Shown piece after piece: positions 11,599 through 22,300 of a stretch of 64,000 nt of DNA. The position numbers and the translations under genes are program-made. This DNA comes from Corbicula japonica (lineage: Eukaryota; Mollusca; Bivalvia; Venerida; Cyrenidae): the NCBI GenBank assembly GCA_038501625.1, contig JAZAYU010000185.1, positions 868,001-932,000 on the forward strand, read 5' to 3'. The stretch's first letter is position 1. The number at the start of each line of letters is the position of its first letter. Below the pieces are notes generated by a model. That model saw only the letters and a list, made by a program, of their open reading frames with translations, had not been told where the DNA came from and did not search any database.

Positions 11599-11716
11599 GT
11601 CACAACTATACTTACAATGGATTTATTAACATTGTTATGGCCGATGGATAACGGTTAGTTGTCGTGTTTAAGTTTCAAACAAAGGTATGTGCTAATTTAA
11701 TGAAAGCTTTGAAAGA
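11599..11716 (+). other. Predicted 5'-UTR part of the GTPase gene 1 coding exon
   Basis: A good splice acceptor (pyrimidine-rich tract then TTTCAG) ends at 11598. The following 118 bases lead into the start codon at 11717. The matching arrangement upstream of the paralog at 45737-50401 supports a real non-coding intron here. The upstream exon and promoter were not found. The leader contains a 13-codon uORF, a two-codon uORF at 11686 (ATG TGC TAA) and an overlapping out-of-frame ATG at 11700. Confidence 0.6.
11617..11658 (+). promoter_or_regulatory. 13-codon upstream ORF of GTPase gene 1
   Basis: ATG with A at -3 and G at +4 opens a frame reading MDLLTLLWPMDNG and then TAG, 58 bases before the main ATG. 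The paralog on the minus strand has a uORF of the same length at the same place, sharing M1, D2, L7, W8, N12, G13 and the stop codon. A regulatory role (lower basal translation, conditional release) is inferred, not shown. Confidence 0.55.
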
Positions 11717-14700
11717 ATGGCTTCCAACATTAATCATGATTTAGATTACATTTTGAATGCACTTGAGCTGCAGCAGTATTATCCCGAAAAATTAACTCGA
11801 GATGATCTTTATCAAATAACGTCAGAGAAATGGTCTGTCTCTGACGAAAAGAGCTGTCAGTCAGCGTCAAGGCAGTTTATCAACAATGTAACAAGATATA
11901 ATTATCTTTCGCGAAATATGCAGCACAGGGAACCCGATAATGCTCAGTCAAAAAACATGGGTTATAGAGAAAGAGCAAAGCAAAAGAAAGCTCAACAACT
12001 TGCATCTATTCATCCGTTAGACGTGGTTGCAGCGGTTTTCCTTTGCTGTGACCCTATAGCGAGGCAAGATTTGGTCATGCACATGTGGGGATGCAAATTT
12101 GCTATACCGTTTTTCTTCAATATGCAGCACCAAGCAAAACCGTCCATTTTCTTTTGGCCTTTAAGATCTCTCATTGGACAGTTTAACCTGGACATTGGAT
12201 GTGTTGATAAACCACTTATAGACCAGCCTATGAATTGTATTGCGTTTCTAAGAGTTGGAAATGATAATGAAGTTTCAAAATCAGCGTTATTAAATCATAT
12301 GATAGGTGGAGCGGAGAAAGCGCATCCCATCTTTTTTCACAGAAATTCAGAAGGCTCTAAACGTGATAGAACAAATGTTACAGCTGGAATGATAGAAATC
12401 GGTTGGTTTCTACCAACTGAACCTACCATTGAGAGAATCTCAGGGCCTCGTCTGTTTGCAAACCTGCGTGGGGATTCGAGGCATAGTAGTGCTTCAAGAA
12501 AATTTATTGGAAAGTTAGCTACTGTGTCCATTGTTTTAAGTAGAGTTGCTGATTTAGAGGACACGCTTGAAACTTTAACTGATTTGATAAAAGGTGGCTC
12601 TCGGGTTATACTATTGCTTTCTGAAAATGAACCGGATGATGAGGTAATAGACAATTTTGTTGAAACAAATTTTAATACATTTTCCGACAAACACTTTGAA
12701 GTAATAATTACTGAAGGCCGCATGCTTGCTGATCAGTTAGAAGTATTGTTCCATAATATTCAGAAAATGGAGTCTCTATCTGAAAAAGAAATGTCCCTTT
12801 CTGAATTTCTAAAAACACTCTCAAAGGAAGACTATGTCGTGGATGAATTATGTGAATGTTATATTAAAGCGTTTAAAACCTCTAACAATATAGTTTCGAC
12901 TATCAAAGACACAGACCAGTTAGAAAGAAAAAAAATGCTTTTACCTCTTCAAGAAACGTTTTGGAAAGACTGGTCGAAGTATGATCGTGATTACTGGAGA
13001 TATGACCAGCTCGAATCTGGAGAAAAGAAAAAATATCGTAACCAAAGGAATCTTGTATTACTGAAAGCAAAAATCCGGAAGGAACAATACACTTATTTCG
13101 AAAAGAACAAGTTATCCAAGCCAATCGACCTCTTTATTACATCGTTGTTTGTAATGGAACCGTGCATACGTAAACTTTTCTTACGGAAACTAAAGTTGGA
13201 TCTTGACAAACTTTCGCGAAATGAACTATGCCCGCTTGAAAGACAATATGAAACTTTGGTGAACCAAACAATTCATGCAAATGAACAGGAAAGATCTGAA
13301 ATTAACGAGAAACTAACAAACATTGACGAGAGAAAGACCAAATTGTCTTTTGGTTTAGAGCACATTATAAGAGAAATCGGTCAACTTTATGAGGCATGTG
13401 AAAGTCAACCTGGAAATAATATTTTAGTTACAAAGAATTTGAATTACACTGAGTTACCCAAAATCGCAAGTTTCTTAATGATGGATGGCTATCCCATAGA
13501 AATACTTGACGGCGAAGCATGTTCAGTTCCCCTCATGTGGTTAGATGAGGTTTTTCGAACACTTCCTTCAAATTTACAAAAATGTGGCAACGTTAGCTTA
13601 CAAAATGACGAAATGAAAGTCCATGTCGTAAGTGTTTTAGGAATACAAAGTTCTGGGAAGTCTACGTTTTTAAACACAATATTTGGTCTCCAGTTTGCTG
13701 TCAGTGCCGGGCGTTGTACAAGAGGAGCGTTTATGCAAGCGATTAAAGTAAATGACTCAATGAGAGACACGATGGATGCTGACTATATACTAGCTATCGA
13801 TACCGAGGGTTTAAAAGCCGCCGAACTTATTGCAGCTGATTCAGTTGATCATGATAACGAACTTTCCACTTTTGTTATTGGATTAGCAGACACTACTGTC
13901 ATTAATCTTATGGGCGAAAATGCCACTTATTTAAAGGATAATCTACCAATTGCAGTCCATGCATTTTTACGCATGAATCTTGCTGGCTTACATCCTAGAT
14001 GTACGATTGTACACCATAACGTTGACAAACGTAACAAAGAGAAATTGCTTGTTCAAGGACGACTTCTGGAATCTGTTCTTAACAATTTAACCAGAAAAGC
14101 ATGTGACCTTGAAAAAATTCCTCACAGGTTATTTCAAGAAATAATAGAATTTTCTATTTCGGAAAATACGGATTATATTCCAGCCTTATATGAAGGAGAG
14201 CAACCTATGGCTCCTGTAAGTTTAGGATATAGCAAGGAAGCTGAAAATGTCAAACGAAAAATTTTAAATTACTGCAGTGATGATATAGAAAAAGGAAACC
14301 AGACACTTTCCTACTTTTCACGTCATTTGAAACGACTGTGGAGTGCAATCAAACGAGATCGATTTGTATACGAGTTTCGCACAACGTTAGAGGCAGAAGC
14401 AAGACTTGAAATAGACAATCAATATTCTTCAATTTTATTAGGGTATATTGACAAGTTAGATGAAACCGTAGATGATCTAATATCTAAACTATCCCAAAGA
14501 ACAAAATATGAAACCATAGAAGCAACATTTCTGAAAAACTTGAATGTCCAAGAAAAGAAATGTTGCGATGACCTTGTCAAATTTATTTCAAAACCGAGAA
14601 GGCAATCTGAAAATTGTTATAAACAATGGAAAGAAAAATATCTTAAACGTTTGAAAGATCAAATTACACATTATTGTCATTCAGCTGTAAAGCAACTACG

Positions 14701-16396
14701 AGAGTTTAGAAACATACCTCGAGCTATACCTTTTTATAAAATGGAAGAGTTTTTGAAAGACTTTGAACAGAAATATCACACGCAAAGGGAATCTGATGAA
14801 GAAGAAATATTTTCCCAAGCTTGGCAGCAATGGATAGGTGAAATTGTCGTTAAGACAACCTCGGTAACAAACGATACTATCAAAGCTTTGAAAGAAATTT
14901 GCTCTTCTCATACGTACCTTATTCAAACGCAAACAATAGTTCAAAAATCTTTAGATAAGTTTTGTGTCATGCCAGGTAAGCATCTGAATCAAGCAACCAG
15001 TTTCCCGCCTCATTCAGGTTCTGACTTGCATGGAATCATTCAAACAATGGAGTTTATTATATCATCTTCCAAAGATGAGTATAAGGTGTCTGTAGGCGGA
15101 ATAAAAAGTAAGAATTGGCCTTATACTGATAGATTTCCAAAAAAAGTTCTTCTAAGAATTGACAAACACGTTTCTGAAATACTATCAAATGAAGACAAGT
15201 CCAATTACATATCCTTCCAGTTTCGAATTGATCTCCTTGAACATACAGCAGGAAGTGTTATACAAGATTTCATAGACATGACTAAGCCTGAATTATGGTT
15301 AAAAGATCTAAGACGTGAAATGAAACGCGCTGCACTTGGAAGAGCTCGCAAAATGATGATAAAAAATGAAGACTCCATATATGAGATATTTCTTGTCATG
15401 GATATAAAATTAAAACGTTTATATCAAATTATTGGAGAAAAATCTGTAGTTTCAGCAATAATGGGATCGGTGTATAAATCCAGATTTATTTCAAAACAAC
15501 AATTGCTTGGTTATTGCTTGAAATACATTCTTTTGAACTCGGATGACAGATTATTGGAAACATTCATTTTTTCACCGAAACAGGCCGTTTTTGTGTACTT
15601 GAAAAGGCTGTTAACAAGAGTTATGAAAAAAGAGCTGATCTTTTCATTTATTGATCAAAATGTGAGGCAATTTACTTTAAAAGTTACAAACGCAGTTGGG
15701 GAAATACGGGGCGAAAATGTTTCATTAGAGGAACTCATTACTGTTGTATGTAAATATGCAGAAATAGACAGCGACATTGAACATGCACTGCGCTTAAATA
15801 GCAGAATTCGTAGCAAAGAAAACCTAAACGTGTCCTCTTTCAAAATCCTTCTGAAACAAAAGACAGAAATATATATATTAGAGAAAGTAGATGAACTGAT
15901 AAGTTTTGTGTTGGACAATAAAGATGAAATAGTTTCAGCTGTTGCAGACAGACAATGTCGGATGATGATAGGCTGTACCGCTGTATGCCCATTTTGCAAG
16001 GAAATATGCAAATTTTCTGCTAAACACATTGGAAATCACGAATGTTTTGTACATAGGCCAGTCGGATGTAGTGGAATGTATTGGAAAGGAACAAGCACGT
16101 TGTGTTTTGAAACGTGTCCACAGCACATTAATGATAATAATTCTTTCAGACACGGGGAAGTATATATTCCTTTTCGTCATTTTCAAAAGGTCCACCCTAC
16201 GTGGGACATTTCAACAGTGGCGGATGATGAACCTTCGTGTATTTGGAAATGGATTTTTGTGAACAAATATTCAGCTTTGAGAAATACTCTGAAAATGGAA
16301 TTGCCAGAAAAAATGCCAGGCAGTTGGAAAGATATAACTCAAAAAGAAGCCTACAGATCAGTTAAAGAATCTTTTCATGTGTTCGGGCATGCCTGA
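11717..16396 (+). CDS. GVIN1-like: VLIG/GVIN1-type very large GTPase, gene 1
   Basis: Intact single-exon frame of 1559 residues in the very large interferon-inducible GTPase family, which in vertebrates is cytosolic/nuclear, GTP-binding and interferon-induced. Order of parts: N-terminal family block with IHPLD at 98-102; degenerate GTPase-like module with SKS 187-189 and NLRG 249-252; conserved EHIIREIGQLYEA from 548; MDGYPIEILDG 589-599; full G domain with P-loop GIQSSGKS 642-649, switch motif DTEG 695-698 and HHNVDK 766-771 at the family's guanine-specificity position; YIPALYEGEQPMAP 820-833; long helical region; C-terminal cluster C1420, C1424, C1427, C1431, H1437, H1441, C1443. Shorter than mouse VLIG-1 (about 2400 aa). 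The start has A at -3 and G at +4, and the N-terminal MASN is shared with gene 3. AATAAA at 16558 may serve as its poly(A) signal. The immune role is inferred from the family. Confidence 0.95.
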   Translation: MASNINHDLDYILNALELQQYYPEKLTRDDLYQITSEKWSVSDEKSCQSASRQFINNVTRYNYLSRNMQHREPDNAQSKNMGYRERAKQKKAQQLASIHPLDVVAAVFLCCDPIARQDLVMHMWGCKFAIPFFFNMQHQAKPSIFFWPLRSLIGQFNLDIGCVDKPLIDQPMNCIAFLRVGNDNEVSKSALLNHMIGGAEKAHPIFFHRNSEGSKRDRTNVTAGMIEIGWFLPTEPTIERISGPRLFANLRGDSRHSSASRKFIGKLATVSIVLSRVADLEDTLETLTDLIKGGSRVILLLSENEPDDEVIDNFVETNFNTFSDKHFEVIITEGRMLADQLEVLFHNIQKMESLSEKEMSLSEFLKTLSKEDYVVDELCECYIKAFKTSNNIVSTIKDTDQLERKKMLLPLQETFWKDWSKYDRDYWRYDQLESGEKKKYRNQRNLVLLKAKIRKEQYTYFEKNKLSKPIDLFITSLFVMEPCIRKLFLRKLKLDLDKLSRNELCPLERQYETLVNQTIHANEQERSEINEKLTNIDERKTKLSFGLEHIIREIGQLYEACESQPGNNILVTKNLNYTELPKIASFLMMDGYPIEILDGEACSVPLMWLDEVFRTLPSNLQKCGNVSLQNDEMKVHVVSVLGIQSSGKSTFLNTIFGLQFAVSAGRCTRGAFMQAIKVNDSMRDTMDADYILAIDTEGLKAAELIAADSVDHDNELSTFVIGLADTTVINLMGENATYLKDNLPIAVHAFLRMNLAGLHPRCTIVHHNVDKRNKEKLLVQGRLLESVLNNLTRKACDLEKIPHRLFQEIIEFSISENTDYIPALYEGEQPMAPVSLGYSKEAENVKRKILNYCSDDIEKGNQTLSYFSRHLKRLWSAIKRDRFVYEFRTTLEAEARLEIDNQYSSILLGYIDKLDETVDDLISKLSQRTKYETIEATFLKNLNVQEKKCCDDLVKFISKPRRQSENCYKQWKEKYLKRLKDQITHYCHSAVKQLREFRNIPRAIPFYKMEEFLKDFEQKYHTQRESDEEEIFSQAWQQWIGEIVVKTTSVTNDTIKALKEICSSHTYLIQTQTIVQKSLDKFCVMPGKHLNQATSFPPHSGSDLHGIIQTMEFIISSSKDEYKVSVGGIKSKNWPYTDRFPKKVLLRIDKHVSEILSNEDKSNYISFQFRIDLLEHTAGSVIQDFIDMTKPELWLKDLRREMKRAALGRARKMMIKNEDSIYEIFLVMDIKLKRLYQIIGEKSVVSAIMGSVYKSRFISKQQLLGYCLKYILLNSDDRLLETFIFSPKQAVFVYLKRLLTRVMKKELIFSFIDQNVRQFTLKVTNAVGEIRGENVSLEELITVVCKYAEIDSDIEHALRLNSRIRSKENLNVSSFKILLKQKTEIYILEKVDELISFVLDNKDEIVSAVADRQCRMMIGCTAVCPFCKEICKFSAKHIGNHECFVHRPVGCSGMYWKGTSTLCFETCPQHINDNNSFRHGEVYIPFRHFQKVHPTWDISTVADDEPSCIWKWIFVNKYSALRNTLKMELPEKMPGSWKDITQKEAYRSVKESFHVFGHA

Positions 16397-16529
16397 AGTA
16401 AGTGGATTTCTATAATAGTTGGCCGACAAACTATTGATAATTTATCTAACTTTAATAGCTATCATAGGGAGTTTTTTTATTGTGAAAATGAAGTTTACAA
16501 ATCGTATCTACCCTTTTTATTTTATGCTT

Positions 16530-16929
16530 CCGGTGAATTATAGATCTTTCCAGATGAAATAAAAGTGGTATTTCGCTGTTTTCAAACAGTGGAATATCAT
16601 TTTTATTTTCACTGATTTTTTTCACCAAACGCATAATAACATACATAATGTGAACGTTAAGAAAACGGGCTTAAATTTCAATATTTGACGTCATAAACAA
16701 GCAGTTTGGGCACCATTTCGTGAAACTTTACTGTCAAATTCACGCAAAGTTTGCACTAAAAGCGTAAAATAAAAAGAAAATTTGTTTTAACCAGTAAAAG
16801 ATAGAAATATATTCCACTCGTGAACTCCGGAATTATGTATTTTTACTCGTGGCTTTGCCACTCGTGAAAATACGAATTCCGGAGCTCACTCAGTGAAATA
16901 TATTTCTATCTTACACAGGTAAAAACAAA
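16530..16929 (+). repeat. Dispersed repeat with 150 bp palindrome, copy 1
   Basis: Closely matches 29255-29620. The distal part, 16780-16929, is one imperfect palindrome with arms of about 75 bp centred on GTGGCTTTGCCAC; the arms include GATAGAAATATATT and CTCCGGAATT. A smaller hairpin, 'CTGTTTTCAAACAG', lies near its start. The unit begins about 130 bp after the stop of gene 1 and contains the first AATAAA (16558) downstream of that gene, so it may supply its 3' end. Confidence 0.8.
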
Positions 16930-19330
16930 TATCCTTTTTCTATTTATTTAAATTGTCTTTTTTAATGTCATAAAGTTTTATGGTTTGAAATGACCTTGAG
17001 AATTTTAGTTTTTTCGAGGTTTGGTTCAATCACAGAACAATAAGTGAGACTAATCGATCATCGATCTTACTCCTGAAAACTATGGGGTGCGTTACTACAG
17101 CACGTTTTATAAGAGTCGTCTCTCATTTATGTATCACCAACGGAACAATGGGTATAGTTCGCATGATTGACTTAAGATAATTCAACAGAAAGCAAAGCAT
17201 TTAACTTTAATATTTTGCATCACCTATTTCATTTTAAAAACAAGTAACACAGATTTTTTCTTTATTTTTAAACCGCTTGGGCAACATGTAGGCTTCAATT
17301 AGGCATTCTTTCTTGTTTTTTGTTGACAAAAGCAGACTGCAGACTGGTTTCAAAAAACAATTCCCTTATACTGAGATTTTCATTCCTAACCACGGAAATC
17401 GGAAAGGGGATATTGAAATAGCGTTGTCGTCCGTCACAATTTTTCGTCTGCATCCATTTCTCGGTAACAAGCTGAATGAATTTCATAGAACTTAGGAACA
17501 CATATGAATCAACATACTGTGATAATGCATGTCATGAATTTTTGATCAGTCAGTTTTCTTGAGAGTTATTGATCTTAATTTAAAAAATAAAGTAACTAAA
17601 ACGTCTGCAACCCTTTCTCGGTAACTAGCTGGTAGAATTTTATGAACTTTGCATCCAAATTCATTTGCAAAGATTGTCAGAAAGAAACATATCTACATGC
17701 AGAATAATCGACTGCCTAGAAAACTATCAAGTTGTAGAGCACTATTATTTGTTTTTGTCCCCAAAATTCACTTACAGTTATATATTAAAAATTTGTCAAC
17801 AGAAAAGAATCATTGATTTCAGTTTAATTTGTTAAATTCAGATACTCACTACCATTTTATATAAATGTAGATATACAGTAATTCGAATGTCGTAACTTTT
17901 ATCACAATTCGGGCAACGCCTATCGTGCATTATGTATCATGCGTCTATATATCGTGTATCGTTCGTTTTATTTGTAACCTAAAACGTTCACAGTTCTGTC
18001 GTGCTCAGAAACTGATTTCCGTGTTTGTTTCTCATATTAAAATAATACGAATAACACAGAATCCGTCTCTTCAAAGAAGTCTTTTTCATCAAATATTAGT
18101 CGTTTTTACTGATGATAAGTTTTTGTATTAACATTCAGCTTTATAAAAATATGTTAGTTTATCTTGTACAAGAAAATGAATAAAAGATTGTAACCGACAT
18201 GTGCTACAAAGATTTTAATACCTTTATAAACAATTAAGTTGGTAAAGAAAGGCAACTTATGCTTTCGCTTCGATTTTGAATTAAATAAGAGCAGATAATT
18301 AAGATGTTAGCAGTCCACAACTAAAGAATCATCAAACAATGGGAAATCAAAGCCATTGGAAACAGCAACGATAAAATTCGAAACCATACTGACAGAAACC
18401 AAAATTCATCTTAACATTCTTATTCCAAGTGGATATTTGAAGCGATTTTTTTTATCAGGCTTAAATGTTATATTTGCTATGGTTGCGTCATGGGACAATA
18501 ATTATTTTCCTTTAAAAACATTATGTACGTATTTAAAAATTGCATCACGTGAATGATAGAAATTAGAGCCTACCAACATACAGAGCAATCCCGCATTACG
18601 AGGATCTTGAGATAGGCGTCCTTCCCGAATGGATGGTTCCGGTTTAAAAACGGCATCGATCAATTAGTAGCGAAAAAAAGAGAAAAATCTACGGTGTATA
18701 AATGTATATAAACATATATGAAGAAGGTATACTGGTTATAATGAAAACCAGTATCATATCATTTAATGAACTTTAAAAAGAAAAAAAAAGAAACTGCTAA
18801 TGTAGTCGGACAATCCTGATATTAGGATATTTTGTTATTAGTGTAGATAAAATGTGTCAGTGCTTTTGCTTTTTAAGTATAGATGCATTGTTAGAGTTTT
18901 AAAAAGGTGAACAGGCTGATTCAAGTTAAATAAATGGAACTTTACTATTTTTCGTAGATACATCGTTTTATTAAATTTGATTAACTGATTGGTTTTCTGT
19001 TTTACATGAAAATTGTAGCTTTAAACACTCCCATCAAAGCATTCAGCCAATCACTGTTAAGTTTGCAGAAAATGCCAATTAAGTAAAGTGCTTCGTGTTT
19101 AATGAAATTATTACACATTGTCATAAGAAAGGCACTGGTCTTATCATCTGTGGGTGCAGTAGAGGTCTTTAATAGTTTTCTATGGACATTATGAATATCC
19201 ATTATGTACCTAAAATATTTAAAACATGTATGCTTAACTATATACTTCAACAAAAGCAAATTCATATTTTTAATTATATTCAATGTTCTTTTTACTTCTA
19301 ATGAAATTGTATAACCTCCTTATTTTCAGA
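16930..19330. other. Region between GTPase genes 1 and 2
   Basis: AT-rich, no convincing gene. Two diverged monomers about 157 bp apart (the phrase TTTCTCGGTAAC near 17458 and 17615) look like decayed bivalve tandem-repeat elements. The distal part presumably holds the promoter, first exon and 5' intron of gene 2, but I cannot place them. Confidence 0.45.
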
Positions 19331-19356
19331 TTTAAAGAACTTTTCCTCAGAACAAA
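19331..19356 (+). other. Predicted short 5' leader of the GTPase gene 2 coding exon
   Basis: A splice acceptor (CTCCTTATTTTCAG) ends at 19330, 26 bases before the ATG. A second possible acceptor, TTTTCCTCAG, ends a few bases before the ATG. Unlike genes 1 and 3, no upstream ORF fits in this leader. Confidence 0.5.
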
Positions 19357-22300
19357 ATGGATTTAATGGACATCCTGAAACGGTTGGGACTTTGGCATTG
19401 GTTTCCTGGCAAATTAAATAGAGTTGATTTGTTTGCAATAGGACACAATAACTCTTACGAAGTTAATGAACTTGAAAGTTTTGATACACTTGGTTGTGTT
19501 AATACGTTTTTGAACGGCATCGTTCATTGTGATGGTAATTGTAGATACACATCTGGTTATCAAACAAGGAAGCTAACTGGATCTTTGCAAAAACATTATT
19601 GCAAGAAATTTTCACACCAAACAGGAAGTCTTGACATTCATCCATTAGATACATCAACAGCTGTATTTCTGTGTTGCGATCATTCAGCAAGACAAGATTT
19701 AGTGCGAAGATATTGGGATTGCCAGCATGCCATTCCACTTGTTGTGAAAACAGAGCAGCTCGAGCCTCCCATGATGTATATTTGGCCTTTAACGGATTTG
19801 TACTATCAAAGGGAAGATTTTATCAAGCCTGTTTTTAGTTATGAAATGAAAATCATATCGGCAATTCGCTTCAGCCATCAAGACATATCAAAGTCAAATT
19901 TATTAAATATTATACTAAGCGAAAACATGAAACCTCATTCAGTCTTTTTTCACAGAAATTGTACAGGGAGTGTTAAAAAGTTATCTGATTTTTGTTACGG
20001 AATGATCGAAGCACAGCCCGTTTTAAATTCTGAAAATGAGCCAATGTTGTTTTTAAACTTACGTGGTCACGGATTTGAACATACAACCCAGCTGAATTTT
20101 CTGAAATTTGCTTCAAATGTCATTATTGTTCTTTGTGGAATTAATGAACTTAATTTAATTGGACAGTTTGTAGAAGGTTCCATCCGCCGTTACGAATTAC
20201 TAGTTATCATCGTTTCTGATCTTGATCCTTACGACGAAGATGAATCTTTACACCAGAAGGTGGAAAATTGTTCGACAAATCTGTCTGTTAAAAATTATGT
20301 CATAGCGATGAAAGGTGTATCCCATTCAGAATTTAATAAAGAAATTTCATCTGTGCTCAAGGATGTTCATTCCAAACACTCGATAGAAGATTTGAAAAAA
20401 AGTGCTGAAATAAATTCTGTTGACATAGATTGTCATTTATTTAAGAATACTCTGGACAAATCGAAAACTTTTAAAACCAAGATAATGAATGAAAATGAAT
20501 CCAGCGTAACGTCTATATTTCCATTGCAAGGACAGGAAGGTGTAGAATGGTCAAAGGCCGATCTTGAAATAGAAAGACTAAGAAAAATTAGACTTCAAGA
20601 CCGTGCAAATGTTCGCGAATATAGAGAAAACTTGGCAAGCATTAAAAGAGATATTCGTGTTAGGCAGATAGGAAAAATTTTAACAGATAAGACAAAGGCT
20701 GTTCAACAGTTTTTGGATCATTATTTTAACATTGACGACAAGGAAATTTTCTTGCGCAGTTTAAAATTTGAAATGGAAACCGTAGGAAAATCAAATCAAA
20801 AGATACTGCATAAACGATACAAGGCTCTTATGAAGCAGCACAAAGTTGATAAAACAAAAGCAAAACACATCGAACACGAATTAGAGTTATTAGATGTCAA
20901 ATTGAATAGCAGTTCTTTCTCTCTCAATGTCATAGTACGAGAAATGTCTCAAATGTATGAAACAATTAATTCAGAAAACTCGGTAAGCAGTTCTTACTTT
21001 CCCGAACCAGTTTTGCTTGTAAATGCCGCAGTTTCGTTATTGTCAGTTGGATTTGAAATTGAAATAATGGACGGTAGAACGAAATATGTTAGTAGAAATT
21101 GGATCAACGGTGTGCTTAATGAACTCAAACGTCAAATTGGAAATGCACGTGTTAAAGTTATAACAGTACTGGGAATTCAAAGTACTGGAAAATCAACACT
21201 TTTAAATATAATGTTTGGCTCTCAATTTGAAGTCAGTTACGGTTGTTGTACACGTGGTGCACAAATGCATCTTGTCAAAGTATCACCAAAGACTGCCAAG
21301 GAATATTTGGCTGATTATTTTATAATTATTGACTCCGAGGGTTTATATTCAACGGCGAAGAAATGGCAGTCTGAAGAAAGACGCCGAGAAGAACGTGAAC
21401 TGGCAACGTTTGTGATTGGACTTTCACATGTAACGATTATAAATATCATGGGAGAACATGTAACCTATTTAAGAGATATACTCCCAATATGCGTTCACGC
21501 ATTTCTGCGGATGAACCAAGCTGGAATTAATGCACATTGTAAAATTATTTATCACGGCGTTGATAAAAGTAAAAGCGACCAACTTCTTCCACAAACAGTT
21601 AGTCTTGAAAGTGAACTTGATTGGCACACTGTTGCTGCCTGTAAGTCGGAAGGCGAACAAGAAAAGAGGTTTAGAGACATTATTCAGTTTGATATTACAA
21701 AAGATATTGAATACTTTCCAATCTTGTATGAAAATGACAGTTGGATAGAAATAATAAATCCTGCTTTTAGTAGAGCAGTTGTGCAACTTAAGCAAAAGCT
21801 TTTAGATGATCGTGATGCAGTCAGGACTTTGTCGGATTTTACTGATCATTTAAATAATTTGTGGACAGCCATCAAAAGAGACAATTTTGTTTACGAATTC
21901 ACAAATACAATTGAAACAACGGCACGAACTTTAATGGATAAACGATTATGTAACCGGCAATGGCGAATACGTCGCAAAGTTCAAAACAACATGAAAAGTT
22001 ATAAACTTATGATATCCAACATAACTAACGTCGGTCATTTGCAAGAAATAATGACAAACTATAGGTTTGAAAGAAAACAAATTCAAAATGACGAAGAACA
22101 TATCAGTCGTGAAGAGTTTTCCATCGCAGTACCCAACATGCTACTGGCAAAAGCTATGAAGTCACTTCAAGATTCTTACGTGAAAAAGGCAAACGAAACA
22201 ATTGAAGAGTGTCAAAAGATTTGTGATTCACTAGTTAATCGCGATTTTCTTTACAGACAAACAGAGATGAATATACTGACAGAAGATGTTTTGAACAACA

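Noticed and set aside
11617..11658. Reading the uORF peptide as the true N-terminus of GTPase gene 1
   Set aside because: The TAG at 11656 and the frame change exclude fusion to the main frame without an extra intron, and family similarity starts at the 11717 ATG.
11683..11690. AAGGTATGT, a possible 5' splice donor just before gene 1
   Set aside because: Using it would remove the ATG at 11717 whose MASN start is shared with gene 3. It could still be an alternative site.
12010..16262. Several frames of 60-130 codons inside gene 1 on other frames or the other strand
   Set aside because: Shadows of the long GTPase frame. The same holds inside genes 2 and 3.
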